From the NCBI RefSeq assembly GCF_008692845.1, contig NZ_VXJW01000003.1, positions 124,001 to 188,000 on the forward strand: a stretch of 64,000 nt of DNA, written 5' to 3'. Source of the stretch: Salmonella enterica subsp. arizonae (GTDB lineage: Bacteria > Pseudomonadota > Gammaproteobacteria > Enterobacterales > Enterobacteriaceae). Below, in pieces: positions 40,702 to 51,578 of the stretch. Every line of letters begins with the position of its first letter. The first letter of the stretch is position 1. The translations under genes were made by a program, and so were the position numbers. Below the pieces are notes generated by a model, which was not told the DNA's origin, made no database searches, and saw nothing but the letters and a program-made list of their open reading frames with translations.

Positions 40702-41700
40702 ATGGTTTATCAGCCCGATGAGAATCGTTATCACACAATGGAATATCGCCGCTGCGGGCGCAGTGGCGTCAAACTTCCCGCCATTTCGCTGGGGTTATGG
40801 CACAACTTCGGCGATGCGACACGGGTAGAAAATAGCCGGGCGCTGCTGCAACGCGCGTTCGATCTGGGCATTACCCACTTTGATCTCGCCAATAATTATG
40901 GGCCGCCGCCGGGCTCCGCAGAATGCAATTTTGGCCGCATTCTGCAGGAGGATTTTTTACCGTGGCGTGATGAGTTGGTCATCTCCACCAAAGCGGGCTA
41001 TACCATGTGGGATGGCCCTTATGGCGACTGGGGGTCACGTAAATACCTTATCGCCAGCCTCGATCAAAGCCTGAAACGTATGGGGCTGGAGTATGTCGAT
41101 ATCTTTTATCACCATCGTCCCGATCCCGAAACGCCGCTTAAAGAGACGATGAAAGCGTTGGATCACCTTGTCCGCCAGGGCAAAGCGTTGTACGTGGGGA
41201 TCTCTAACTATCCTGCCGATCTGGCCAGACAAGCTATCGATATTCTGGAGGATCTCGGCACGCCCTGCCTGATTCATCAACCAAAATATTCGCTTTTTGA
41301 GCGTTGGGTAGAGGACGGGCTGCTGGCGCTGTTACAGGAAAAAGGCGTCGGTAGTATTGCCTTCTCGCCGTTGGCGGGCGGGCAGCTCACTGACCGTTAT
41401 CTGAATGGCATTCCGGAAGATTCCCGCGCGGCGAGCGGAAGCCGTTTCCTTAAACCAGAACAGATTACCGCCGACAAACTGGAAAAAGTTCGCCAGTTGA
41501 ATGAACTGGCTGCGCGACGGGGCCAAAAATTGTCTCAGATGGCGCTCGCCTGGGTGCTGCGTAACGATAACGTTACCTCGGTGCTGATTGGCGCCAGCAA
41601 ACCGTCGCAAATCGAAGATGCCGTGGGAATGCTGGCAAACCGCCGTTTTTCAGCGACGGAATGTGCAGAAATTGACGCGATTCTGGACGGTCGGTTTTAG
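40702..41700 (+). CDS. Aldo-keto reductase (YghZ / KCNAB-beta type)
   Basis: A 332-residue aldo-keto reductase of the AKR14 / potassium-channel-beta-like group. The catalytic tetrad parts are recognisable: ThfDLANNYG with Asp and Tyr near residue 55, Lys in VISTKAGYTMW, and His in DIFYHHRPD. The C-terminal NADPH-binding region includes LIGASKPSQIEDAV. Relatives of YghZ reduce methylglyoxal and other aldehydes. It is divergent from ipdC with about 180 bases between starts, so the two may share control. ATG 40702 is preceded by GGGGGAAAGG. The precise substrate is unknown. Confidence 0.87.
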   Translation: MVYQPDENRYHTMEYRRCGRSGVKLPAISLGLWHNFGDATRVENSRALLQRAFDLGITHFDLANNYGPPPGSAECNFGRILQEDFLPWRDELVISTKAGYTMWDGPYGDWGSRKYLIASLDQSLKRMGLEYVDIFYHHRPDPETPLKETMKALDHLVRQGKALYVGISNYPADLARQAIDILEDLGTPCLIHQPKYSLFERWVEDGLLALLQEKGVGSIAFSPLAGGQLTDRYLNGIPEDSRAASGSRFLKPEQITADKLEKVRQLNELAARRGQKLSQMALAWVLRNDNVTSVLIGASKPSQIEDAVGMLANRRFSATECAEIDAILDGRF

Positions 41701-41813
41701 CAAAAAATGCTCTCCTTCATGATTTAAGAGTTAAGGCGATGAAACAAATCTTTACTGCTTTGTAATATTGCATTAACAGGCCGGCTACGGCTCGATCGTG
41801 AAGGAGAGAAAGT

Positions 41814-42140
41814 ATGTTCAGGTCACTGATTCTGGCGGCAGCCTTGCTGGCTTTTACACCGCTTGCCGCGAATGCGGGTGAAATCACCCTGTTGCCCTCA
41901 ATAAAATTACAGATTGGCGATCGCGATGATTACGGTAACTACTGGGACGGCGGTCGCTGGCGCGACCGGGATTACTGGCACAACCATTATGAATGGCGTA
42001 AAAATCGCTGGTGGCGCCATGACAACGGCTATCATCGCGGCTGGGATAAGCGTAACGCGTATGAACGCGGTTATCGGGAAGGCTGGCGCGATCGTGACGA
42101 TCATCGCGGGCGAGGCCGGGGTCACAAACACCATCACTAA
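41814..42140 (+). CDS. ypeC: DUF2502 family periplasmic protein YpeC
   Basis: A 108-residue exported protein. The signal peptide ends around ANA at residue 21 ([18 protein letters not shown]). The mature part is rich in Trp, Arg, Tyr, His, Gly and Asp ([19 protein letters not shown]), ending with a His-rich tail HKHHH. This matches E. coli YpeC (DUF2502), function unknown. A His-rich tail beside the manganese importer gene could suggest metal contact, but that is speculation. GGAGAG precedes the start. It is convergent with mntH. Confidence 0.88.
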   Translation: MFRSLILAAALLAFTPLAANAGEITLLPSIKLQIGDRDDYGNYWDGGRWRDRDYWHNHYEWRKNRWWRHDNGYHRGWDKRNAYERGYREGWRDRDDHRGRGRGHKHHH

Positions 42141-42201
42141 GCCTCCTGCTGAATAACAGCCCGATGACGCCAACGCATCGGGCCTGCTATCTTTTCAGCC
42201 G

Positions 42202-43476
<1,275 letters not shown>

Positions 43477-43491
43477 TTATGCTATGTTTAT

Positions 43492-43506
43492 TGATAATGA
43501 TTATCA
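43492..43506. promoter_or_regulatory. Fur-like box upstream of mntH
   Basis: TGATAATGATTATCA is a 15-base palindrome that fits the core of the Fur binding consensus (GATAATGATWATC). It lies 49-63 bases upstream of the mntH start, consistent with known iron repression of mntH in Salmonella. Confidence 0.8.
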
Positions 43507-43785
43507 AGTGCATTCCAATGGGTACGGGTGATTACTTTGATAGTGTGAAACGATAGACCGATACGATGACGACCTGTATCAGAACAGTTTGGCTTACATT
43601 TACAATTGTAGCACGCTGATATAACTTTTCATTTTCATATTCAGTATAGTAAAAGTGTATTACAGATCACTAATTTTGAATCTCGTCACAGCTCCTTATT
43701 ATAGTGTGTGCTGGATCTCGTTTTCTTTACGCCTGTTGCATAGAATGTGCACGAAAATTAAACCTGCCTCATATTTGGAGCAAAT

Positions 43786-44988
43786 ATGGACCGCGTCCTT
43801 CATTTTGTCCTGGCGCTTGCCGTTGTTGCGGTACTCGCACTGCTAGTTAGCAGCGACCGTAAAAAAATTCGCATTCGTTACGTCATTCAATTACTCATCA
43901 TCGAAGTATTACTGGCCTGGTTCTTCCTGAACTCTGATGTTGGCCTTGGCTTCGTAAAAGGTTTCTCCGAGATGTTTGAAAAACTGCTCGGATTTGCCAA
44001 CGAAGGGACAAACTTCGTCTTCGGCAGTATGAACGATCAAGGTTTGGCGTTCTTCTTCCTGAAAGTATTGTGCCCGATCGTCTTTATTTCCGCGCTGATC
44101 GGTATTCTCCAGCATATCCGCGTTCTGCCAATGGTCATCCGCGCGATTGGTTTTCTGCTGTCCAAAGTAAACGGTATGGGCAAACTAGAGTCTTTTAACG
44201 CCGTCAGCTCGCTGATCCTGGGCCAGTCCGAGAACTTTATCGCTTATAAAGATATCCTCGGCAAAATGTCCCGTAACCGTATGTACACCATGGCGGCGAC
44301 AGCAATGTCTACCGTTTCCATGTCTATCGTAGGCGCGTACATGACGATGCTGGAGCCTAAGTATGTAGTCGCTGCGCTGGTTCTGAACATGTTCAGCACC
44401 TTTATCGTTCTTTCGCTGATTAACCCGTATCGCGTGGACGCCAGCGAAGAAAATATTCAGATGTCTAACCTGCATGAAGGCCAAAGTTTCTTCGAAATGC
44501 TGGGCGAGTACATTCTGGCAGGTTTTAAAGTGGCGGTTATCGTCGCGGCGATGCTGATCGGCTTCATCGCTCTGATCGCAGCGCTGAATGCGCTGTTCGC
44601 AACGGTTACCGGTTGGTTCGGCCACAGCATCTCCTTCCAGGGCATTCTGGGCTACATCTTCTACCCGGTAGCGTGGGTAATGGGCGTGCCGTCCAGTGAA
44701 GCGCTGCAGGTAGGAAGTATCATGGCGACCAAACTGGTTTCCAACGAATTCGTAGCGATGATGGACCTGCAGAAAATCGCCGCCACCCTCTCTCCACGCG
44801 CTGTAGGCATTATCTCCGTTTTCCTGGTATCCTTCGCGAACTTCTCTTCCATCGGTATTATCGCAGGCGCAATTAAAGGCCTGAACGAGGAGCAAGGCAA
44901 CGTGGTTTCCCGTTTTGGTCTGAAACTGGTTTACGGTTCTACCCTGGTGAGCGTACTGTCCGCCTCTATCGCGGCGCTGGTACTGTAA
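43786..44988 (+). CDS. nupC: Nucleoside permease NupC
   Basis: A 400-residue concentrative nucleoside transporter (CNT family) that imports pyrimidine and adenine nucleosides with protons. Hydrophobic segments span the whole length. The family motifs [10 protein letters not shown] near residue 146 and [23 protein letters not shown] near residue 305 are present. The region before it (43510-43785), shared with mntH, carries CRP/CytR-like half sites such as TCGTCACA by eye. ATG 43786 has GGAG upstream. A clear terminator follows. Confidence 0.95.
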   Translation: MDRVLHFVLALAVVAVLALLVSSDRKKIRIRYVIQLLIIEVLLAWFFLNSDVGLGFVKGFSEMFEKLLGFANEGTNFVFGSMNDQGLAFFFLKVLCPIVFISALIGILQHIRVLPMVIRAIGFLLSKVNGMGKLESFNAVSSLILGQSENFIAYKDILGKMSRNRMYTMAATAMSTVSMSIVGAYMTMLEPKYVVAALVLNMFSTFIVLSLINPYRVDASEENIQMSNLHEGQSFFEMLGEYILAGFKVAVIVAAMLIGFIALIAALNALFATVTGWFGHSISFQGILGYIFYPVAWVMGVPSSEALQVGSIMATKLVSNEFVAMMDLQKIAATLSPRAVGIISVFLVSFANFSSIGIIAGAIKGLNEEQGNVVSRFGLKLVYGSTLVSVLSASIAALVL

Positions 44989-45018
44989 GTCTGCGCCGGC
45001 TTTAGCTTTTTCATTCAG

Positions 45019-45043
45019 AAACCGGGGATATCCCGGTTTTTTT
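45019..45043. terminator. Terminator between nupC and pdeA
   Basis: AAACCGGGGATATCCCGGTTT is followed by TTTT. It ends nupC and could also serve the convergent pdeA. Confidence 0.85.
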
Positions 45044-45050
45044 ATGCCGC

Positions 45051-47240
45051 TTACTCGCCTAACGGGCGCGGGCGGCCAATTAGATATCCCTGCAAACTGT
45101 TTACGCCAAGCTGTAATAGCAGATCGCGCTGCTCAGGCGTCTCTACAAACTCAGCCACTACGCTCAACGATTTCGCTTTCGCTAAGTCAGTGATGGATTT
45201 CACTATCATCGCATCCAGAGAGTCCGTCAGAATATCTTTTACGAAGCAGCCGTCGATTTTAATGATGTCAGCCTTGAGGCGTTTTAGACGCTCATAGTTT
45301 GCATAACCAGTGCCGAAATCATCAATCGCGATTTTTAGGCCAAACTTACGCAGTTGATTGATATTGTACATACTGATTTCGGAATGAGAAAAGGCCTGTT
45401 CTTCAGTAACTTCGATGATGACCGAAGCTGGCGGGACGCCGTAGCGTTTGAAAAGCTGAATAATGCGCGGCGCTGTCTCTTTTTGCAGCAGCGTCAGCGG
45501 CATCAGATTAACCGAGAAACGCGCTCCCTGCTCCGCCGAAGGATGGGCGGAAAGCCATTGCAGAAGCGCTTCCACCACCTGCATATCAAACCGCACGCTC
45601 AGGTTAAATTGGGCGATAAGCGGAATAAACTGATTCGGCATCATGATACCTTCATCGCATCTGAGCCGCGTCAGAATCTCGTCATATCCTTTTCCCTGCG
45701 CGTCGCGGATGGGCTGCGCATACAAAACCAGTGCGCCGCGCTCCAGCGCCTGACGGATTTTCTGCAACCGCAACACCCGCTCAGTAGTCTGGCCGGAAGC
45801 GGCTTCAATACTATGTGTCAGTGACAGCACCCGACGATGCGAACAGGATTGCTCCGCCAACCAGCTTAGCTGTCCCAACAACGGCTGTAAGGTTTCCTGG
45901 CGACCATCAAATGTCCCCCACGATGCGCCGTATTCCATTTCCAGACCGGTATTGTTCCAGTAGATTTTTCGATTATTAAGCACATTGATCATATATTGCA
46001 GACGGGCTTCAGTCTCCGGTCCTGCCAGTACCAGCAATAACTCACTGCCCGGCAGATGAAAAACTTTCTCCTTTTCCTGCAGCAGCGGCTGCAGCGCGCG
46101 AAACACTTCGCGTTCGCAATGAACGCGCATCAGCATACCGTAATGGCGGCTCAGAAATTCCAGGTTTTCCATGCGTAAATAGCACACGCTTTGCCCGGCA
46201 CCCTGTAAAAGAAACTGCTCCAGCGCGCGCAGGTTTGGCAATTGCGTCAACGGTTCAGTCAATGCCCGCGAGTGCCATTGTCGATTCAGCCACTCGCTGC
46301 GCTGGTTAATCCGCGCCATGTATAACAAACAAATACTAAAAGAAATGAGAACCGAAAGAATGAACGCCAGTGAATATTCTGAGCCCACGCCCTGCAGAAA
46401 ATTGCGGTTATAGATAAGCAGGAACAACGTCGTGATAGCCCAGCTAAAATTCAACAGCGGATAGCTTATTTTCCCCACGCCGAGGGTAAATCCAATAAAC
46501 AGGACTGGCACCAGATAACCAGCAATATACTTTGTCTCGAAAGGCGTACACAGTACCGTTAATAGCGTCGCCAGCGTCGCAAACCAGATAAGCGTAAACA
46601 GGCGCTTTTCTTTGGCGAGATAAGGAGCGACATTCCTGCGCCAGAAAATACGAATATAGTGCGGGCTGACTATCATCCGCATTGGATAATAGAAAAAGAG
46701 GGTAAAAATGAGCACAGCAGAAATTAGACTCAATAGATCGACAATCAGGAAAATAGCGGTACCAGCGCCAAAAAAGGTAGAAATTGTCACCGGGAAAGCA
46801 AGGTAATGCCCGGCCAGATGCATACTGATTTTTATGCCTAACGGCGTCATTAGCCCTAACCAGAAGACGCGTAGCCAGATGTCTTTGTTCGGTATTCCAT
46901 AGCGCCAGCGAGCGCCCAACTGCCAGCGTACTATGGCGCAAGCCAGCAACACGGGAAAAGTCTGGCAAAATAACAGCACCATCGCCTGAGGCAGAGGCAA
47001 ATGAAAATTCCATTCATTGGTCAACATCATTCCGCCTGCCATCGGCGCGACGCCGCGGCGGCCAAATAAGAATAGAACGGCAAACATGACGCAGAGCGGT
47101 AGCCAAGCCAGAAAAATATAGCTGGAATCAATTGTGGCGCGGGGAGAAATGACACGGGATACAAGAATAGCCGGAACGGTCAGGCTGAGTGCCAGTAAAA
47201 ATATTTTTATATTTTCTAGCAACTTACACTTATCCGGCAT
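45051..47240 (-). CDS. pdeA: Cyclic-di-GMP phosphodiesterase PdeA (YfeA), MASE1-GGDEF-EAL
   Basis: A 729-residue membrane protein. The N-terminal ~310 residues hold eight to ten membrane segments (MASE1-type). A degenerate GGDEF domain has PGSEL where the active GGDEF should be. The C-terminal EAL domain contains EILTRL in place of the EAL core and the catalytic IAIDDFGTGYANYERLKRL near residue 650, then KIDGCFVKDI. It should hydrolyse c-di-GMP but not make it. I chose ATG 47240 to give the E. coli length. Intact. Confidence 0.9.
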   Translation of the reverse strand: MPDKCKLLENIKIFLLALSLTVPAILVSRVISPRATIDSSYIFLAWLPLCVMFAVLFLFGRRGVAPMAGGMMLTNEWNFHLPLPQAMVLLFCQTFPVLLACAIVRWQLGARWRYGIPNKDIWLRVFWLGLMTPLGIKISMHLAGHYLAFPVTISTFFGAGTAIFLIVDLLSLISAVLIFTLFFYYPMRMIVSPHYIRIFWRRNVAPYLAKEKRLFTLIWFATLATLLTVLCTPFETKYIAGYLVPVLFIGFTLGVGKISYPLLNFSWAITTLFLLIYNRNFLQGVGSEYSLAFILSVLISFSICLLYMARINQRSEWLNRQWHSRALTEPLTQLPNLRALEQFLLQGAGQSVCYLRMENLEFLSRHYGMLMRVHCEREVFRALQPLLQEKEKVFHLPGSELLLVLAGPETEARLQYMINVLNNRKIYWNNTGLEMEYGASWGTFDGRQETLQPLLGQLSWLAEQSCSHRRVLSLTHSIEAASGQTTERVLRLQKIRQALERGALVLYAQPIRDAQGKGYDEILTRLRCDEGIMMPNQFIPLIAQFNLSVRFDMQVVEALLQWLSAHPSAEQGARFSVNLMPLTLLQKETAPRIIQLFKRYGVPPASVIIEVTEEQAFSHSEISMYNINQLRKFGLKIAIDDFGTGYANYERLKRLKADIIKIDGCFVKDILTDSLDAMIVKSITDLAKAKSLSVVAEFVETPEQRDLLLQLGVNSLQGYLIGRPRPLGE

Positions 47241-47396
47241 TACTTTAATGCTCACATCATTATATAAGAAGCATGAATAATAAGTATATTCGTACCGTGA
47301 AGCAATCCAACAAAAGCTCACATTGACGGCAAAAGTAGTGGCAAACAAACGAAAGCGAAGGGCAGACTGGAAGCCATAAATGCTGTGAAAAAAAGC

Positions 47397-47424
47397 AAAA
47401 ACCCCCGCGTTACAGCGAGGGTTT
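47397..47424 (-). terminator. Terminator of the tRNA-Ala operon
   Basis: On the minus strand ACCCTCGC-TGTAAC-GCGGGGGT is followed by TTTTGCTTTTTTT, just after the second tRNA-Ala. Confidence 0.8.
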
Positions 47425-47430
47425 GAATGT

Positions 47431-47506
<76 letters not shown>

Positions 47507-47548
47507 ACGATGCTTTTACGTCTACGCCAAATTTATTGGGAGTAAATT

Positions 47549-47624
<76 letters not shown>

Positions 47625-47845
47625 ATTACGTAAAGCTTGTCGAGTTGACGGGCGGCATCATATGAATTCCCTTCGCATGTGTCAACGGCAAAATGAACTT
47701 GCCGAATTCAATCGCTGAAAAAGCATTCAAATAAAGAACATTGCGGCACAACTCGCATTCAGTAGTTAAACACGTCACGGTTTCGACTAAAATGGTGCTA
47801 TAAAATGAACCACTAATTAACCCCACGACTATTCAGGGAATCGCT

Positions 47846-48208
47846 ATGTTCAAGGAACGGATGACGCCAGAAGAACTCGCTAATCTCACCGGTTACAGCC
47901 GACAAACCATCAATAAATGGGTACGGAAAGAAGGCTGGGCGACGTCACCCAAACCCGGCGTCCAGGGCGGTAAAGCCCGTCTTGTTCATGTAAATGAACA
48001 GGTTCGTGAATATATCCGCAGCGCTGAACGCTCGGTTGACCACCATACAGACACATTCATGCCTGCCAGCGACGCGTCGCTTGAAGCATTACTCATGACG
48101 CTCGCCAAAGAGATGACCTCATCCGAGCAAAAACAGTTTACCTCTCTCCTCGTTCGTGAAGGGATTACCGGTTTGTTACAACGCTTAGGGATACGCGATA
48201 GCAAATAA
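47846..48208 (+). CDS. yfeC: Putative DNA-binding protein YfeC
   Basis: A 120-residue protein of the DUF1323 family. The N-terminal helix-turn-helix-like segment reads TPEELANLTGYSRQTINKWV then RKEGW, like the Mu repressor/MerR-type winged helix. The C-terminal half is helical, ending GITGLLQRLGI. It is one base from its paralogue yfeD, so the two form an operon created by duplication. Some work in E. coli links yfeC to release of extracellular DNA; its direct role is unknown. GGGAATC-type spacing precedes ATG 47846. Confidence 0.87.
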   Translation: MFKERMTPEELANLTGYSRQTINKWVRKEGWATSPKPGVQGGKARLVHVNEQVREYIRSAERSVDHHTDTFMPASDASLEALLMTLAKEMTSSEQKQFTSLLVREGITGLLQRLGIRDSK

Positions 48209-48209
48209 T

Positions 48210-48602
48210 ATGAAAAGATTACGCAGTAAAATGACCACTGAAGAGCTGGCTGAATGCCTCGGCGTGGCGAGACAAACCGTCAATCGCTGGATCAGAGAGC
48301 AAAGTTGGAAGACCGAAAAATTTCCCGGCGTTAAAGGCGGACGCGCAAGACTCATCCATATTGATGCCGGCGTGCGGGAATTTATTCTGAACATTCCGGC
48401 TTTTCGCAAACTGCCAGCGTTTTATCAGGCGGAAGAACCTTTTGCAGAATATGCCAACGCGGCGCACAGTCACGCTTATCGTCAAATTATTGATGCCGTT
48501 GAAAATATGTCGGCTCAGGAACAGGAAAAACTGGCGCTGTTTTTGTCACGAGAAGGTATTCGCGGATTTCTGACGCGTTTAGGTATCAATGCGTCAGACT
48601 AA
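48210..48602 (+). CDS. yfeD: Putative DNA-binding protein YfeD
   Basis: A 130-residue paralogue of YfeC. Its N-terminus reads TEELAECLGVARQTVNRWI then REQSW, followed by the shared GVKGGRARLIHID segment and a similar C-terminus (GIRGFLTRLGI). It starts two bases after the yfeC stop. The length equals E. coli YfeD. Function unknown. A hairpin terminator follows and is shared with the convergent gltX. Confidence 0.88.
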   Translation: MKRLRSKMTTEELAECLGVARQTVNRWIREQSWKTEKFPGVKGGRARLIHIDAGVREFILNIPAFRKLPAFYQAEEPFAEYANAAHSHAYRQIIDAVENMSAQEQEKLALFLSREGIRGFLTRLGINASD

Positions 48603-48607
48603 CAAAT

Positions 48608-48640
48608 AATAAACGGCAGGCGTCTTCCCTGCCGTTTATT
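48608..48640. terminator. Bidirectional terminator between yfeD and gltX
   Basis: AATAAACGGCAGG/CCTGCCGTTTATT forms a long perfect stem between two convergent genes. Confidence 0.85.
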
Positions 48641-48655
48641 CTGTTTCAGCTCGCG

Positions 48656-50071
48656 TTACTGTTGGCTTTCACGTTCTGCAATAAAGCCCAGCGCTTTGTT
48701 GATGCGCTCAATGCTGCGGGTTTTGCCAATCGCATGTACGGTGACATCCAGCGCAGGAGACTGCCCTGCGCCTGTCACAGCCACACGCAGCGGCATCCCC
48801 ACTTTACCCATCCCCACTTCCAGCTCCTCCGCCGTGGACTGAATCGCGTGATGGACGTTTTCTGCTGACCAGTCCGTAATCGCCGACAGCTTGTCGCGCA
48901 CCACTTCCAGCGGCTGGCGCGCCACCGGGCGGAGGTGTTTTTTCGCCGCATCGGCGTCAAACTCGCTGAAGTCTTCATAGAAGTAGCGGCAGCTCTGCGC
49001 CATCTCTTTCAGAGTCTTGCAGCGTTCGCCCAACAGCTTCACCAGTTCAGCAAGCTGCGGACCATTACGGGTATCGATATTTTCCTGCTCGATATGCCAT
49101 TGCAGATGCGTCGCCACATATTCCGGCGCCAGCGTATTGATGTAGTGGTGGTTCAACCACAGCAGTTTATCGGTGTTAAAGGCGCTGGAGGATTTACTCA
49201 CCGCGCCCAAAGAGAACAGATTGATCATCTCTTCGCGGGTGAAGATCTCCTGATCGCCGTTGGACCAGCCCAGGCGCACCAAGTAGTTCAGCAACGCTTC
49301 TGGCAAATAACCATCGTCGCGATACTGCATGACGCTAACCGCGCCATGACGTTTAGACAGTTTTTTACCGTCGTCGCCGTTAATCATCGACACATGCGCG
49401 TACATCGGCACCGGCGCGTTTAACGCTTTCAGGATGTTAATCTGGCGCGGGGTGTTGTTGATATGGTCTTCGCCACGAATTACATGGGTAATTTCCATAT
49501 CCCAGTCGTCAACAACCACGCAGAAGTTGTAGGTCGGCGAACCGTCGGTACGACGAATGATCAGATCATCCAGCTCCTGGTTGCTGAATTCGATCGGCCC
49601 ACGGATCTGGTCATCAAAAATAACGGAACCGTCCTGCGGATTGGCAAAGCGCACTACGCACGGCTCATCGTCAGCATGATGTTCGTGGCTATGACGGCAA
49701 CGCCCGTCATAACGCGGCTTCTCGCCTTTCGCCATCTGCTCTTCTCGTAGCTGATCCAGACGCTCTTTAGAGCAGTAGCATTTATAAGCCGTTCCCGCCT
49801 CCAGCATCTCATCAATAACCGCGTTATAGCGATCAAAACGTTTGGTCTGGAAATAGGGGCCCTCGTCCCATTCCAGGTTCAGCCAGTTCATACCATCCAT
49901 GATGGCTTCGATGGCTTCCGGCGTGGAACGTTCAAGATCGGTGTCTTCAATACGCAGCACGAACTCACCGCCGTGGTGACGTGCGAAAAGCCAGGAATAA
50001 AGAGCAGTACGCGCGCCGCCGACGTGCAAATAACCTGTCGGGCTAGGCGCGAAGCGAGTTTTGATTTTCAT
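48656..50071 (-). CDS. gltX: Glutamyl-tRNA synthetase
   Basis: A 471-residue class I aminoacyl-tRNA synthetase. The HIGH-like motif is in [17 protein letters not shown] near residue 8. A Cys4/His zinc-binding insert is suggested by CYCSKER and [15 protein letters not shown] near residues 98-138. The KMSKS-type loop is KKLSKRHG near residue 237. It charges tRNA-Glu. It is divergent from the valU operon, with about 260 bases between them that contain both promoters. Intact. Confidence 0.97.
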   Translation of the reverse strand: MKIKTRFAPSPTGYLHVGGARTALYSWLFARHHGGEFVLRIEDTDLERSTPEAIEAIMDGMNWLNLEWDEGPYFQTKRFDRYNAVIDEMLEAGTAYKCYCSKERLDQLREEQMAKGEKPRYDGRCRHSHEHHADDEPCVVRFANPQDGSVIFDDQIRGPIEFSNQELDDLIIRRTDGSPTYNFCVVVDDWDMEITHVIRGEDHINNTPRQINILKALNAPVPMYAHVSMINGDDGKKLSKRHGAVSVMQYRDDGYLPEALLNYLVRLGWSNGDQEIFTREEMINLFSLGAVSKSSSAFNTDKLLWLNHHYINTLAPEYVATHLQWHIEQENIDTRNGPQLAELVKLLGERCKTLKEMAQSCRYFYEDFSEFDADAAKKHLRPVARQPLEVVRDKLSAITDWSAENVHHAIQSTAEELEVGMGKVGMPLRVAVTGAGQSPALDVTVHAIGKTRSIERINKALGFIAERESQQ

Positions 50072-50329
50072 GAAATGGCCTTACGTTTATAAAGATGCCG
50101 ACAACCGGCAAATCCTGGAAAGATGAATAGCCTTGTATTCTATCACTGTAGCTTGATTCCTCAATGTTGATCCGGTCAGAACGCTGCGCTTTGCTATTTC
50201 CGTATAGAAATCATGCGGCGCGGAGCGATTCGCGATCGTTTTGTTTAATTTTACGACGAACAAACAAAAACTTTAGAAAATGCGTTGACTCATTTTCAAC
50301 TCTCCCTATAATGCGACTCCACACAGCGG

Positions 50330-50405
50330 GGGTGATTAGCTCAGCTGGGAGAGCACCTCCCTTACAAGGAGGGGGTCGGCGGTTCGATCCCGTCATCACC
50401 CACCA
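50330..50405 (+). tRNA. valU: tRNA-Val (anticodon TAC), first copy
   Basis: A 76-base tRNA (GGGTGATTAGCTCAG ... CATCACCCACCA), anticodon loop CTTACAA. First of three identical copies. The promoter TTGACT ... TATAAT lies at about 50284-50312, followed by a GC-rich discriminator typical of stable RNA genes. Confidence 0.97.
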
Positions 50406-50450
50406 ACTACTTTATGTAGTCTCCGCCGTGTAGATAAGAAATTGAGAAGT

Positions 50451-50526
50451 GGGTGATTAGCTCAGCTGGGAGAGCACCTCCCTTACAAGGAGGGGGTCGG
50501 CGGTTCGATCCCGTCATCACCCACCA
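50451..50526 (+). tRNA. valX: tRNA-Val (anticodon TAC), second copy
   Basis: Identical 76-base tRNA-Val, 45 bases after valU in the same transcription unit. Confidence 0.97.
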
Positions 50527-50567
50527 CTTTCTCACCAGCTAAGTTTCTTATTGTGAAGTACCGAAGT

Positions 50568-50643
50568 GGGTGATTAGCTCAGCTGGGAGAGCACCTCCCT
50601 TACAAGGAGGGGGTCGGCGGTTCGATCCCGTCATCACCCACCA
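50568..50643 (+). tRNA. valY: tRNA-Val (anticodon TAC), third copy
   Basis: Identical 76-base tRNA-Val, 41 bases after valX. Only four bases separate it from the tRNA-Lys gene. Confidence 0.97.
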
Positions 50644-50647
50644 CTTC

Positions 50648-50723
50648 GGGTCGTTAGCTCAGTTGGTAGAGCAGTTGACTTTTAATCAATTGGTCGCAGG
50701 TTCGAATCCTGCACGACCCACCA
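50648..50723 (+). tRNA. lysV: tRNA-Lys (anticodon TTT)
   Basis: A 76-base tRNA (GGGTCGTTAGCTCAG ... CACGACCCACCA) with anticodon loop CTTTTAA, anticodon TTT. It is last in the valU-valX-valY-lysV operon and is followed by an intrinsic terminator. Confidence 0.97.
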
Positions 50724-50727
50724 ATGT

Positions 50728-50754
50728 AAAAAAGCGCCCTAAAGGCGCTTTTTT
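50728..50754 (+). terminator. Terminator of the valU-lysV tRNA operon
   Basis: AAAAAAGCGCC-CTAAA-GGCGCTTTTTT follows lysV after four bases. Confidence 0.92.
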
Positions 50755-50804
50755 GCTATCTGCGATATAACCTTGCGATAGCCAATACTTGATGGCGCTA
50801 TACT

Positions 50805-50865
50805 TACCGGGCCGATGAGCGAATACAGGCCGGGTAAGGCGAAGCCGCCACCCGGCACAAATACC
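50805..50865. repeat. REP-like repeat between lysV and yfeR
   Basis: TTACCGGGCC ... AGGCCGGGTAAGGCGAAGCCGCCACCCGGC carries REP-type inverted halves downstream of the minus-strand yfeR remnant. In E. coli the xapABR and yfeN genes lie between lysV and yfeR; none is present here. Confidence 0.7.
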
Positions 50866-50893
50866 GCATCAACGCTACCGACTTACTTACCGT

Positions 50894-51489
50894 CTACATC
50901 TGATACAGCGGATCTTTCGCCCTCGATGCGGTTAACTCGCCAGCCTGCGTGCGCACCACATCCCATAATGCCTGTGCCGCCGTGGAGAGCGATCGGTTTT
51001 TTCGCCGCGCCAGCATAAGTTGCCTTTCAACCACGGGCGTCAGCCGTTTAACTTGCAAGAAGCTGCCCTGCGGGAGCGGTAACGCCAGCGCGGGCAGCAC
51101 GCTGATGCCGATTCCCGCTTCCACCATTGGAAAGAGCGTGGCGGGATGGCCAATCTCCTGCACGATATTCGCCTCAATAACAAAATGGGCAAGCGCCGCA
51201 TCAATCAACGGTCGGCTACCAGAAGCATAATCCTGTAAGACCAGCGGCGCCTGTTTAAGATCCTGCCAGCTTACCCATTCCTGATGCGCCAGCGGATGAT
51301 CCTGGCGACACAACAGTAAAAAAGGCTCTGATAAAATGGCTTCACACTGTAAATCCGCCGCCGCTCCAGTTCTTTCACGCTATGACTGACCGCAGACTGA
51401 CTCAGACCAATCATATCCCCTGCCCGACTAAAACTTTTTGCCTGGGCGACAGTAATAAAAATACGCAATTGACGCAGTGAATAATTCAT
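50894..51489 (-). pseudogene. yfeR: LysR-type regulator yfeR, internal deletion
   Basis: ATG 51489 begins a normal LysR helix-turn-helix ([20 protein letters not shown] ... [14 protein letters not shown]). At about 51354-51365 the sequence jumps to the distal effector-domain segment [20 protein letters not shown], in a different frame. The family length is about 308 residues, so roughly 130 codons of the middle are missing. The encoded peptide would be 72 residues ending in unrelated sequence. In Salmonella YfeR has been described as an osmolarity-related regulator of the divergent yfeH. It cannot work here. Confidence 0.9.
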
Positions 51490-51578
51490 CGACTAGATTC
51501 ATATATAGATGCAATAAATCAATTTTATTTCTCAAAGCGAAAAACGCAAAATAGCTGCACCGACTTTCAGGAGTTTTT

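Noticed and set aside
44185-44895. 236-codon minus-strand frame opposite nupC
   Set aside because: NupC on the other strand is clearly real. The antisense frame is rich in Arg, Gln, His and Asp, as expected of a shadow.
50330-50643. Three near-identical repeats resembling a short CRISPR-like array
   Set aside because: The repeats are three tRNA-Val genes with full cloverleaf features and CCA ends.
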